From CALABS01 sp050260775 (GTDB taxonomy: Bacteria > Pseudomonadota > Alphaproteobacteria > Rhodospirillales > Magnetospirillaceae): DNA of 64,000 nt. Below the pieces are notes generated by a model. The model worked only from the letters and a program-made list of their open reading frames with translations, was not told the origin of the DNA and made no database searches. Below are positions 27,382 through 41,121 of the stretch, piece by piece (positions within the stretch are counted from its first letter, which is position 1; the number at the start of each line of letters is the position of its first letter). The DNA lies in NCBI GenBank assembly GCA_050260775.1, contig JBLNCP010000039.1, positions 1-64,000 on the forward strand, read 5' to 3'. Made by a program: the position numbers and the translations under genes.

Positions 27382-27395
27382 GGCATGGCGGCGCC

Positions 27396-29522
<2,127 letters not shown>

Positions 29523-29530
29523 CTAGAGGC

Positions 29531-31729
29531 TCACCATTCCCGCTTGAAGATGCAGGTGGCCAGCGGCGGCAGGGTCAGGCTCAGCGAGTAGGGATGGCCG
29601 TGCCACGGCACGTCCTCCGCGGCCCGTCCGCCCTCGTTGTGGACATTGGACCCGCCGTACCATTCGCTGTCGGTGTTGACGATCTCGCGATAGAAGCCGG
29701 GATGCGGCACGCCGACGCGATAGCCCTCGCGCACCACCGGCGTGAAGTTGCAGGCCACCACGCAGATGTCCTCCTGCTCCCTGGCCTTGCGCAGGTAGGT
29801 CAGCACCGAGTTGTCGCGGTCGTTGCAATCGATCCACGCGAAGCCCTGCGGATCGGTGTCGAGCTGATGCAGGGCCGGCTGCTCGCGGTAGGCCCGGTTG
29901 AGGTCGCGGATGAGCCGCTGGACGCCCTGGTGCATGGGATCGTCGAGCAGGTGCCAGTCCAGGCTGCCCTCGGCGTCCCACTCGCGTTCCTGGGCGAATT
30001 CCGAGCCCATGAACAGCAGCTTCTTGCCCGGGTGCGTCCACATGAAGGCGTAGTAGGCGCGGATGTTGGCGAAGCGCTGCCAGCGGTCGCCCGGCATGCG
30101 GCCGAAGATCGAGCCCTTGCCGTGCACGACCTCGTCGTGGCTCAAGGGCAGCACGAAGTTTTCGTGGAAGGCGTAGAGCAGGCCGAAGGTCAGGTCGTCG
30201 TGGTGGTAGCGGCGGTGGATGGGCTCCTTGGAGATGTAGCGGAGCGTGTCGTGCATCCAGCCCATGTTCCACTTGTAGCCGAAGCCGAGGCCGCCGATGT
30301 ACACGGGCCGCGACACCATCGGCCAGGCGGTGGATTCCTCGGCAACGGTCATGGCCCCGGGGTGCTCGCCGTAGACCACCTCGTTCATGCGCCGGATGAA
30401 GTCGATGGCCTCGAGGTTTTCATTGCCGCCGAACTTGTTGGGAATCCACTCGTTCGGTTCGCGCGAGTAGTCGAGGTAGAGCATGGACGCCACCGCATCC
30501 ACGCGCAGGCCGTCGACGTGGTACTGCTCCAGCCAATAGAGCGCGTTCGACACCAGGTAGTTGGTCACCTCGCGCCGGCCGTAATTGTAGATCAGCGTGT
30601 TCCAGTCCTTGTGGAACCCGAGCCGCGGATCCTCGTGCTCGTACAGGTGGGTGCCGTCGAAGTAGTGCAGGCCGTGCGGATCGCTGGGGAAGTGCCCGGC
30701 CACCCAGTCGACGATGACGCCGACGCCGTTCTGGTGCATGCGCTCGACGAAGGTGCGGAAGTCCTCGGGCGTGCCGAAGCGGCTGGTGGGCGCGAACAGC
30801 CCGACCGGCTGGTAGCCCCACGACCCCGAGAACGGATGCTCGTGGACCGGCAGCAGTTCCACGTGGGTGAAGCCCATGTCGCGCACGTAGGCGGCCAGCT
30901 GGTCGGCCAGTTCGATGTAGGAAAGCGGCCGTCCGCCGTCCTCGGGCACGCGGCGCCAGCTGGCGAGATGGACCTCGTAGATGCTGACCGGGGAATGGCG
31001 GTCGGAGACGGTGGGCTGGCGCTCCATCCACTCGCCGTCCCGCCACTGACGCTGCCCCAGGTCCCAGACGATGGAGGCGGTGCGCGGCGGCACCTCGGCG
31101 TAAAGCCCATAGGGGTCGGCCTTGAGCGGCAGCAGGTTGCCGCCGGCGCCGATGATCTCGTACTTGTAATGGCAGCCGCTCGCCTGGCCGGGAATGAAGA
31201 TCTCCCAGACGCCCGCGTCGTGGCGCAGGCGCATGACGTGGCGGCGGCCGTCCCAGCCGTTGAAGTCGCCGACCACCGAGACCCGCTTGGCGTTCGGCGC
31301 CCACACCGCGAAGTTGACGCCGGCCACGCCGTCGAGGGTGACGCAATGGGCGCCCAGCTTCTCGAACGTCCTGAGATGGGTGCCTTCGATCAGCAGATGG
31401 ATGTCGAGGTCGCCGAGCACAGGGGGAAAGCGATAGGGGTCCTCGATGGTCTCCAGCCGCCCGTCGCCATATTCGAGGCGGATGCGGTAGTGGCCGGGAT
31501 CGGCGATCTCGGCCGCGTAGAGCCCCTCCGGATGGACCCGGGTCATCTCGACCTCGCCCGCGGCGGCCAGCACCCAGGCGCGGCGGGTGTGAGGCTGGAA
31601 GGTGCGGATGATCGTGCCGGTCCGGCCGGCATGCGGCCCCAGCACGGCGAAGGGGTTGCCGTGGCTGCCGCCGGCGATGGCGTCGGCGTCCGACGGGGCC
31701 ACCAGGGCTGTCTGTTTCTTGGCTGCCAT
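29531..31729 (-). CDS. glgB: 1,4-alpha-glucan branching enzyme
   Basis: A 732-residue GH13 branching enzyme. It has an N-terminal domain starting GGSHGNPFAVLGPH, a CBM48 domain (VWAPNAKRVSVVGDFNGWDGR) and a barrel with EVHLASW, catalytic Asp in GLRVDAVASMLY, Glu in VAEESTAWP and Asp in LSHDEVVHGKGS. These residues all look intact. It introduces alpha-1,6 branches into the linear glucan made by GlgE, since no GlgA is encoded nearby. The ATG at 31729 is 62 bases downstream of the treS-maltokinase stop, and the gene runs into glgX with an 8-base gap. Confidence 0.97.
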   Translation of the reverse strand: MAAKKQTALVAPSDADAIAGGSHGNPFAVLGPHAGRTGTIIRTFQPHTRRAWVLAAAGEVEMTRVHPEGLYAAEIADPGHYRIRLEYGDGRLETIEDPYRFPPVLGDLDIHLLIEGTHLRTFEKLGAHCVTLDGVAGVNFAVWAPNAKRVSVVGDFNGWDGRRHVMRLRHDAGVWEIFIPGQASGCHYKYEIIGAGGNLLPLKADPYGLYAEVPPRTASIVWDLGQRQWRDGEWMERQPTVSDRHSPVSIYEVHLASWRRVPEDGGRPLSYIELADQLAAYVRDMGFTHVELLPVHEHPFSGSWGYQPVGLFAPTSRFGTPEDFRTFVERMHQNGVGVIVDWVAGHFPSDPHGLHYFDGTHLYEHEDPRLGFHKDWNTLIYNYGRREVTNYLVSNALYWLEQYHVDGLRVDAVASMLYLDYSREPNEWIPNKFGGNENLEAIDFIRRMNEVVYGEHPGAMTVAEESTAWPMVSRPVYIGGLGFGYKWNMGWMHDTLRYISKEPIHRRYHHDDLTFGLLYAFHENFVLPLSHDEVVHGKGSIFGRMPGDRWQRFANIRAYYAFMWTHPGKKLLFMGSEFAQEREWDAEGSLDWHLLDDPMHQGVQRLIRDLNRAYREQPALHQLDTDPQGFAWIDCNDRDNSVLTYLRKAREQEDICVVACNFTPVVREGYRVGVPHPGFYREIVNTDSEWYGGSNVHNEGGRAAEDVPWHGHPYSLSLTLPPLATCIFKREW

Positions 31730-31791
31730 TCACCCCTCTCCCTGACCACACCCTCGCGAGGATTACCCGCCAAACCGGGGATGACAAGCGC

Positions 31792-35025
<3,234 letters not shown>

Positions 35026-35044
35026 GGCGAGCCTCTTGCTGGGC

Positions 35045-35140
35045 TGTCATCCAGAGCGCGAGCGAGGGACCTCGTTCCCGGCCACCCGATGGACGGCGCC
35101 GCAGGGGTCCCTCCGCTCGCTACGCTCGGTCGGGATGACA
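35045..35140. repeat. GTCATCC-ended inverted repeat element (family B, copy 2)
   Basis: Fills most of the gap between glgE and treS. Left end TGTCATCCAGAGCGCGAGCGAGGGACC; right end GGTCCCTCCGCTCGCTACGCTCGGTCGGGATGACA, so both termini can pair as a long imperfect hairpin. Same organisation as the element at 17479-17575. Placed inside the operon it may reduce read-through from glgE into treS, or stabilise the glgE message. Confidence 0.75.
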
Positions 35141-35154
35141 GGATGTCGGCCTCC

Positions 35155-38100
35155 TCAAAAACACGGCGTCCGGTAGTCGACGCTGCTCCACACCGTGACG
35201 CGAAAGATGGCGGCCGGGTTGACGTGCGGGTCGAGGCGGATGCGGTGCCGGGGGCCGCGCCACAGGTGGCGCTCGCCGCTCAGCAATTCGTCGACCTCGA
35301 AGGTTTCGCCCGGCGGCACCCCCATGGCCTCCAGCGGGAAGGTCAGCACCGCCTCGCGCACGTCGAAGGGGTCGAGCGTCACCGCCACGAAGATCATGTT
35401 GGAGCGGTCGTAGGTCGCCTTGCCGTAGAACAGCACGGATTCGTCGTCGGCCTCGAAGAAGCGGACGTTCTCGAACTCGTGCAGCGCCGGGTTCTCGCGG
35501 CGGATGCGGTTGATGCGGGCGATGTCGTCCTTGATGTGGCCGGGGCGGTTCCAGTCCCACACCTTGTACTGGTACTTCTCGGAGTGCCGGTATTCCTCCT
35601 TGCCCGGCACCGCCGCGTTCTCGCACAGCTCATAGGAGTTGTAGATGCCGTACAGGCTCGACAGCGTCGCCGCCAGCACCAGCCGGATGCGGAAGGCCGG
35701 CCGGCCGCCGGTCTGCAGGAACGGCGGCAGGATGTCGGGGGTGGTCGGCCAGAAATGCGGACGCATGTAGTCGCGCGCCTCGCCCTGGGCCAGCTCGTTC
35801 ATGTAGTCGGTGATCTCGCGCTTGAAGTTGCGCCAGGTGAAATAGGTGTAGGACTGGCTGAACCCCGCCTTGGCGAGGGCCCGCATCAGTTTGGGCCGGG
35901 TGAAGGCCTCCGACAGGAAGAGGACGTCGGGATATTCGTCCTGGATGGTGCGGATCATCCATTCCCAGAAGGGAATCGGCTTGGTGTGGGGGTTGTCGAC
36001 GCGGAAGATCCGCACCCCTTCCCGCACCCAGAACAGCACGACCTCCCTCAACTCGTGCCACAGCTCGGCGGCGCCGGCGCCATGGAAGTCGACGTTGACG
36101 ATGTCCTGGTACTTCTTGGGCGGGTTCTCGGCGTACTTGATGGTGCCGTCGGGCCGCCACACGAACCACTCGGGATGCTCCCGGATCCAGGGATGGTCGG
36201 GGGCGCACTGGATGGCGAAATCCATCGCCACCTCCATCCCGTGCCGCTGCACCGCGGCGACGAAGTGGCGGAAGTCGTCGAGCGTGCCGAGATCGGGATG
36301 GATCGCCGCGTGCCCGCCCTCGACGCTGCCGATGGCATAGGGGCTGCCGGGATCGTCGGGCCCGGCCACCAGGGTATTGTCGGGCCCCTTGCGGTGGACG
36401 CGGCCGATGGGGTGGATCGGCAGCAGGTAGACCACGTCGAAGCCCATGCGGGCGATCTCGGGCAGGCGGCGCTCGCATTCCTTGAAGGTGGCCGAGCGCC
36501 CGGGATCGCTGCCCTGGCTGCGCGCCATGATCTCGTACCACGCCGAGAAGCGGGCGGCGACACGGTCGACCACCACCTCGAACACCCCGGAATGCCGGAC
36601 GGCGCGTGAGCGGTCGGGCCAGCGCGCCATGATCGAGCGCACCAGCGACGAGGCCATCAGCTCGGCCTTGTCGTCGTCGCCGCCGGCCTCGTCGAGTTCG
36701 AGCAACAGCCGCTCCAGCCGTTCGTGGTCCTGGCCATGGATGCGCGGCAGCGCCCCGTTGAGCAGGATGCGGCCCTCGACCACCTCGATGGGCACCGGCT
36801 GGTTGGCCGCGCGCTTCTTGCCGATGTCGTCGCGCCAGGTCTCGTAGGTGTCGGTCCACGCCTCGACGGTGAACTGGTAGCGGGTGTTGCGGGTCAGGGG
36901 CACGCGGCCGATCCAGCGATCGTTGTCCTGGAAGGCCATGGGCTCGCCCTGCCAGGCGGCGTCGCCCTTGGCCCGCCACAGCACCCGGGCCGCCAGCCGG
37001 TCGTGGCCGTCCTTGAGGATGTCGGCGGTGACCTCCAGCGTGTCGCCCACCTCGCGCTTGACCGGATGGCGGCCGCACTCGACCACCGGCTGGACGTCGA
37101 AGATCAGGATGCCGGGGCGGACGGCATCCTCCTCCTCCTGCACCCCGGCCGGCTCGCGCACCTGCTCGGTGAGGTAGAGCGCGGTTTCCAGCGGCGCCAG
37201 CCGCCCGGCGACGGCGCCGAAGCGGCTGGGATCGTGACCGGAATCGGCCAGCCAGCGCGCCGGGTCGATGTCGTGGCTGCGGTGGGCGTCGGTGTTCATC
37301 ACCAGCAGCGCCGCCTCGTCGCCATCGGGGGTCACCCGGAGCAGAGCCACCACGGCGGCCGAGGGATCGGTGAGTCGGACCTGCGGCCCCTCCTCGTTGA
37401 GGGCGCGGTTGGCCGCCTTGGCATGGTTGATGCGGGCGATGACGGCGGAGAGGTCGATGCCGGTGGCCTCGCGCTGGTCGGGGCGGGTGCCGACCACGTC
37501 GAGCTTGCGCCGGTAGCCCCACTCATAGCCCATGGGCATCATCCAGCCGGCCGAGAAGAAGGCGGCGAACTGCGCCCACAGCGTCAGGCGGGCCTCGACC
37601 TCGCCGCCTCCCTCGGCGGCCAGCCGCTCGGTGTCATGGCTTTCCGGAAACGCGATGGAGGGCGCGATCGCCCGCAGCAGGTCGTACTGTTCGAGCAGCC
37701 AGGGGGCACGGAAGTCCCACCACTTGGCGCTGTTGAACAGCAGGTCGAAGCCGGCCTCGCCGAGGGCGGCGATCTGGTCGGTGGTACAGCCGAGCGTCTC
37801 GGCGGCGAAGACCACGTCGGGGAAGTCCCGGCGCACGCCGGCGATCAGGCCGGACCACACCGGCGCCGGCACCTGGTAGGCGGCGTCGCAGCGGAAGCCC
37901 TTGAAGCCCAGCCCCGCATACTCGCACACCAGGGTGCGCCAGTAGGCGATCATCTCGGGATGGCGGGCGGCATCGCGGTAATCGAGGTCGGCAAGGTCGC
38001 CCCATTCGGTGACCTTGGTGGGATCGACGGGATCGACGGCCACGGGCGATTTCAGCGCGCCGTCGGGGAGCCGCGCATACCACTCGGGGTGCTCGTCGAC

Positions 38101-38412
38101 CAGCAGGGCGTCCTTGGAGGTGTGGTTGATCACCAGGTCCATCATCACCGACAGACCGTTCGCCCGCGCCGCCGCGGTGAAGCCCGACAGCAGGCGCTGG
38201 GGCGGCGCGTCCGCGTCGCCCTGGAACAGGGGATTGAGGCGGTGGTAATCCTTGACGGCGTACAGGCTGCCGGAGAAGCCCGGGTAGTGGAACGGGTTGA
38301 GGTAGACCCAGTCGAACCCCATGGCCTTGATGCGCGGGAGTTCGGCCTGCCATTGCGCCACCGAACCGGCCAGAAGCGGGAAGAGGTTATAGATCCTGGG
38401 ACCGCCATTCAC
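35155..38412 (-). CDS. glgE: GH13 amylase-like domain fused to GlgE maltosyltransferase
   Basis: A two-enzyme-like fusion, 1085 residues from the GTG at 38412 (MNGGPRIYNLFPLLAG), with GAGGGAG 8 bases upstream; a TTG at 38475 is an alternative without a ribosome site. Residues about 1-420 form a complete-looking GH13 domain with Asp176 in GFRCDAAYQ, Glu205 in FAAETLG and Asp260 in ESHDTER. Residues about 435-1085 match GlgE in length and motifs (YLLPIHPIGR, Asp806 in FRVDNPHTK, Glu835 in FLSEAFTRP, Asp893 in TPDILP). GlgE extends alpha-1,4-glucan with maltosyl units from maltose-1-phosphate. It is the first gene of the island. The role of the N-terminal domain is unknown; it might trim or prime glucan acceptors. 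Confidence 0.93.
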   Translation of the reverse strand: MNGGPRIYNLFPLLAGSVAQWQAELPRIKAMGFDWVYLNPFHYPGFSGSLYAVKDYHRLNPLFQGDADAPPQRLLSGFTAAARANGLSVMMDLVINHTSKDALLVDEHPEWYARLPDGALKSPVAVDPVDPTKVTEWGDLADLDYRDAARHPEMIAYWRTLVCEYAGLGFKGFRCDAAYQVPAPVWSGLIAGVRRDFPDVVFAAETLGCTTDQIAALGEAGFDLLFNSAKWWDFRAPWLLEQYDLLRAIAPSIAFPESHDTERLAAEGGGEVEARLTLWAQFAAFFSAGWMMPMGYEWGYRRKLDVVGTRPDQREATGIDLSAVIARINHAKAANRALNEEGPQVRLTDPSAAVVALLRVTPDGDEAALLVMNTDAHRSHDIDPARWLADSGHDPSRFGAVAGRLAPLETALYLTEQVREPAGVQEEEDAVRPGILIFDVQPVVECGRHPVKREVGDTLEVTADILKDGHDRLAARVLWRAKGDAAWQGEPMAFQDNDRWIGRVPLTRNTRYQFTVEAWTDTYETWRDDIGKKRAANQPVPIEVVEGRILLNGALPRIHGQDHERLERLLLELDEAGGDDDKAELMASSLVRSIMARWPDRSRAVRHSGVFEVVVDRVAARFSAWYEIMARSQGSDPGRSATFKECERRLPEIARMGFDVVYLLPIHPIGRVHRKGPDNTLVAGPDDPGSPYAIGSVEGGHAAIHPDLGTLDDFRHFVAAVQRHGMEVAMDFAIQCAPDHPWIREHPEWFVWRPDGTIKYAENPPKKYQDIVNVDFHGAGAAELWHELREVVLFWVREGVRIFRVDNPHTKPIPFWEWMIRTIQDEYPDVLFLSEAFTRPKLMRALAKAGFSQSYTYFTWRNFKREITDYMNELAQGEARDYMRPHFWPTTPDILPPFLQTGGRPAFRIRLVLAATLSSLYGIYNSYELCENAAVPGKEEYRHSEKYQYKVWDWNRPGHIKDDIARINRIRRENPALHEFENVRFFEADDESVLFYGKATYDRSNMIFVAVTLDPFDVREAVLTFPLEAMGVPPGETFEVDELLSGERHLWRGPRHRIRLDPHVNPAAIFRVTVWSSVDYRTPCF

Positions 38413-38499
38413 CGGCCCTGCTCCCTCGGACGTCCATCCCCCCTCCCATCTTTCGTTTGCGGGGGATGACTTCAATCATCCGGAAGGGACGCAAGGGGC

Positions 38500-38545
38500 A
38501 CCCCAAATATCGAATTTTTATAAATCGTCTTTTGGAATCCCCCCA
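38500..38545. promoter_or_regulatory. AT-rich divergent promoter region of glgE island and small membrane-protein gene
   Basis: The 202 bases between the glgE start and the plus-strand start at 38615 contain a sharp AT-rich stretch (about 38505-38530) with the self-complementary TTTATAAA at 38517-38524, which could serve as a -10 region in either direction. No convincing -35 box was found for either side. This is the most likely site driving the island. Confidence 0.4.
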
Positions 38546-38614
38546 GATCTGGTACAGGAATGCGCGAGGGGGCCGGCGGTTCTGAGCCGGCGATTGGAAT
38601 TCAAGGAGCCTGTG

Positions 38615-38836
38615 ATGAGCGTTCTTCCGAAGGTTCTGGGTCTGACCGTGGCCGGCGTCCTGGTCATCGTCCTTTATCTCAGCGCGTCGGTGGTGGGCGC
38701 CCTCGGCGGCGCGGTTGCCGCTCCGAGCGCCGCTGTCAATCCGATGAGCTTCATGATCTACCTGGGCCTGCTGCTGACCGCGGTGTTCCTGGGCGGCGTC
38801 ATGTTCCTGGCGAGCACCGGCGGCACCGCCGAGTAA
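38615..38836 (+). CDS. small two-helix membrane protein, unknown function
   Basis: A 73-residue protein starting MSVLPKVLGLTVAG, with AAGGAG 8 bases upstream of the ATG. Two membrane helices are clear: about residues 8-30 (LGLTVAGVLVIVLYLSASVVGAL) and 46-66 (SFMIYLGLLLTAVFLGGVMFL), joined by a small-residue loop (GGAVAAPSAAVNP). It is followed by a strong intrinsic terminator, so it is a single-gene unit. Its strong ribosome site, AT-rich upstream DNA and terminator suggest high expression. I do not recognise the family; it is divergent from the glucan island. Confidence 0.72.
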   Translation: MSVLPKVLGLTVAGVLVIVLYLSASVVGALGGAVAAPSAAVNPMSFMIYLGLLLTAVFLGGVMFLASTGGTAE

Positions 38837-38861
38837 TCCTCGCCCGAAAGCGTTCCGCAGG

Positions 38862-38903
38862 TTCGCCCCGGCTCTCCCGACGAGAGCCGGGGCGAATTGT
38901 TTT
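38862..38903 (+). terminator. intrinsic terminator after the 73-residue membrane protein
   Basis: A perfect 15-bp stem (38862-38876 with 38882-38896), a 5-base loop CCGAC, then TTGTTTT. It begins 25 bases after the stop codon. The best rho-independent terminator seen in the window. Confidence 0.92.
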
Positions 38904-39114
38904 GGGGCCCATGCAACGCCGGCATTATTCGGGCACCACTTCGGGCATAGGATCTGCCCGAGGCGATGCCTCCGTTGCCCCGCCGCCTCCCCCGTCACGC
39001 CTACAGACCCGCCCCGGCGGCATGAATAGGATGAGGCCGCCCGCCAGCGGTCGCCTGCCACCGGCTGCCCTGCGGGCGTTTCCACGAGGGGCAACCAGCA
39101 GAGGGACCGGCAAA

Positions 39115-39597
39115 ATGGCGAAAAAGGACGAGAAAGGCATGGGCGACGGCGGGGTCGCGCGGGCGGCGCAGGAGGGGGCGGCGCAGGCCGGGCAGATGGC
39201 CGAACGGGGCATGTCCGGCATGATGGATTTCGGCCGCAACCAGTCCGACCAGTTGCGCGCCCTGATGGGGGCCTCCAGCCGCGCGGTGCGCGAGATGTCC
39301 GACGTGTCGCGCGACGACATGGACGTCATCATGCAGACCGGGGCCCGGCTGGCCAAGGGCATGCAGGATGTGGGCTGGGAACTGATGCAGTACACCCAGC
39401 GCTCGCTCAGGATGTCCATGCGCACCGCCAACGACATGATGGCGTGCCGGTCGGTCGAGGACATGATGCAGCTTCAGCGCGACTTCGTGCGCGACAGCGT
39501 CGACACCTTCCTGCAGGAGAGCGCCAAGGTGCTGGAATTGACCAGCAGCGTCGCCAGCGAGGCGGTGCACCCGCTGCAGGAGCGGGCCGGCCAGTGA
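39115..39597 (+). CDS. phasin family protein
   Basis: A 160-residue, Met-rich, mostly helical protein. After a flexible Gly/Ala N-terminus (MAKKDEKGMGDGG...) come long amphipathic helices such as VREMSDVSRDDMDVIMQTGARLAKGMQDVGWELMQYTQ and SVEDMMQLQRDFVRDSVDTFLQESAKVLELTS, the pattern of phasin_2 proteins that coat polyhydroxyalkanoate granules. The start ATG at 39115 has GAGGGACC upstream; the open frame extends further 5' without coding character. No PHA synthase gene is nearby, so granule binding is inferred from sequence only. Confidence 0.8.
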   Translation: MAKKDEKGMGDGGVARAAQEGAAQAGQMAERGMSGMMDFGRNQSDQLRALMGASSRAVREMSDVSRDDMDVIMQTGARLAKGMQDVGWELMQYTQRSLRMSMRTANDMMACRSVEDMMQLQRDFVRDSVDTFLQESAKVLELTSSVASEAVHPLQERAGQ

Positions 39598-39639
39598 CGG
39601 GACGCAGGCAGGGGGGGGGCGGGGCAGCCCCTCCCCCTC

Positions 39640-40113
39640 CTACTGGCAGACCTTGTAATCGATGGTGACCTGGTCCTGGACCGCCTTGGACTGCTTGACC
39701 AGGGCGCCCCAGCCCTTGCGGTCCAGTTCGGCGAACAGGGCCGCCACGTTGTCGCAGAACGGCTTGGTCAGCGGCATGTGGCGGTGGTAGGTCACCAGGC
39801 GGGCGTCGAAGTAGGTCATCGCCTGCTTCCACTCGTCCTTGAACTCGCGCTGGAACACCTTCATGCGCCGCTCGGTCTGCTGGCGCAGCCGCGGGCCGTT
39901 GGCCTTGTCGAACGCCGTCCATTTCTCGCGCAGGCCGGGGACGATCTCGTCGCAGCGGTTGGCGGCCTCGCGCAGGAACACGCCGTGGCGCACCAGGCGG
40001 TCGGCCTGGGCCTCGGCGGACGTCAGGCATTGCTTGGCCTTGCCCTGGGCGAGGGCCGCCTGCGGCAGGGCGGCGACCATCGCCAGAAGGAGGGCGGCAG
40101 CCGGACGGATCAT
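39640..40113 (-). CDS. exported protein of unknown function
   Basis: A 157-residue protein with a clear Sec signal peptide (MIRPAAALLLAMVAALPQAALA, cleavage after ALA near residue 22). The mature part is helical and basic with four cysteines (KQCLT, NRCDE, PFCDN, YKVCQ) that could form two disulfides in the periplasm. I do not recognise a family. It converges on the phasin gene (42 bases between stops) and diverges from the small lipoprotein at 40246. Third-position GC matches its neighbours. Confidence 0.75.
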   Translation of the reverse strand: MIRPAAALLLAMVAALPQAALAQGKAKQCLTSAEAQADRLVRHGVFLREAANRCDEIVPGLREKWTAFDKANGPRLRQQTERRMKVFQREFKDEWKQAMTYFDARLVTYHRHMPLTKPFCDNVAALFAELDRKGWGALVKQSKAVQDQVTIDYKVCQ

Positions 40114-40245
40114 GGCCGGGCTCGGTATCGGAACGACATCGCCCCATTATGACCCGGCCCGCCTCCGCACGGAACCGGGAACCTTGGCGGCAACCGCGCG
40201 TTCCATCTTGCAGTGCACTAACTTCCCCCAGACTGGAGGATTTCG

Positions 40246-40485
40246 ATGCTCATGCGAATCCTGGCCGTCTCCGCCCTTGTTATGGGCCTGGGCGTGGCCG
40301 CTTGCGACAAGGGCGGGCAGGAGCAGGCTCAGCAGCCCAGCGACCGGACACAGTCCAAGACGGCTCCCTCGACCCCTCCGTCGGCGACTCCGCCGGAGAA
40401 CCGTCCGAGCGAAGCCCCGAGCACCGCGCCCAGCCAGACCCCCAGCCCGGCCCCAAGCCAGACGGCTCCCAGCGAGAACCGCTGA
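40246..40485 (+). CDS. small Pro/Ser/Thr-rich lipoprotein
   Basis: A 79-residue protein with a signal sequence and lipobox GVAAC (Cys20). The mature part is almost entirely low-complexity Pro, Ser, Thr, Ala and Gln with imperfect repeats (SEAPSTAPSQTPSPAPSQTAPSENR), likely an unfolded periplasmic tail anchored by its lipid. The ATG at 40246 has GGAGG 6 bases upstream; a second ATG at 40252 is possible. No family recognised. It converges on msrQ with 4 bases between stops. Confidence 0.75.
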   Translation: MLMRILAVSALVMGLGVAACDKGGQEQAQQPSDRTQSKTAPSTPPSATPPENRPSEAPSTAPSQTPSPAPSQTAPSENR

Positions 40486-40489
40486 CCTA

Positions 40490-41119
40490 TTAGCCTCGCA
40501 GGGCGGCGGCGACCGGTCGCCGCCGCCTCTCCATCCAGGCCGCCGCCCCCCGATAGCCGAGCAGGATCGCCAGCAGCGCCGCGTGCAGCATCGGCATCCG
40601 CACGTCGGCCTTCACCATCATGAAGTAGTGCAGCACCGCCAAGCCGCCGGCGGCGTAGACCAGCCGGTGCAGTGCCCGCCAGCGCCGGCCGCCCAGGCGC
40701 TTGACCATGGCATTGGTGGAGGTGACGGCCAGCGGCAGCAGGATCAGCATCGTCGCCATCCCCACCGTGATGAAGCGGCGCTTGACGATGTCCTTGCCGA
40801 TGGCATGCCAGTCGAAGAACTGGTCGACGCCCACGTAGGCCGCCACGTGCAGGCAGGCGTAGAAGAAGGCGAACAGGCCGAGCATGCGGCGCAGCCGCGC
40901 CACGCCCGCCCACCCCGAGACCTTGCGCAGCGGCGTCACCGCCAGCGCGATCAGCAGGAAGCGCAGCGCCCAGTCGCCCAGGAAGCGGATGACGGTCTCG
41001 ATGGGGTTGATCCCGAGGCTGCCCTCCCCCCCCCGCCAGGCCAACCACACCAGCGGCAGCAGAGCCGCCGCGAACACGAACGGCTTGAGGGGCAATCCTC
41101 GCTGCGCCCGCTTGCCCAC
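40490..41119 (-). CDS. msrQ: MsrQ, heme-binding membrane subunit of the MsrPQ system
   Basis: A 209-residue six-helix membrane protein of the YedZ/ferric reductase-like family. It passes electrons from the quinone pool through b-type heme to periplasmic MsrP. Conserved histidines lie in helices near FYACLHVAAYV, RALHRLVYAAG and LAVLHYFMMVKADV. The start is a GTG at 41119, 2 bases after the msrP stop and in frame; the frame stays open upstream through msrP. AAAGGA lies upstream. Tight coupling to msrP is the standard arrangement. Confidence 0.93.
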   Translation of the reverse strand: MGKRAQRGLPLKPFVFAAALLPLVWLAWRGGEGSLGINPIETVIRFLGDWALRFLLIALAVTPLRKVSGWAGVARLRRMLGLFAFFYACLHVAAYVGVDQFFDWHAIGKDIVKRRFITVGMATMLILLPLAVTSTNAMVKRLGGRRWRALHRLVYAAGGLAVLHYFMMVKADVRMPMLHAALLAILLGYRGAAAWMERRRRPVAAALRG

Positions 41120-41121
41120 GG

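Noticed and set aside
38413..38475. TTG start for GlgE 21 codons upstream
   Set aside because: No ribosome site, and the extra residues are unlike the conserved GGPRIYNLFP beginning. The GTG at 38412 has GAGGGAG correctly placed.
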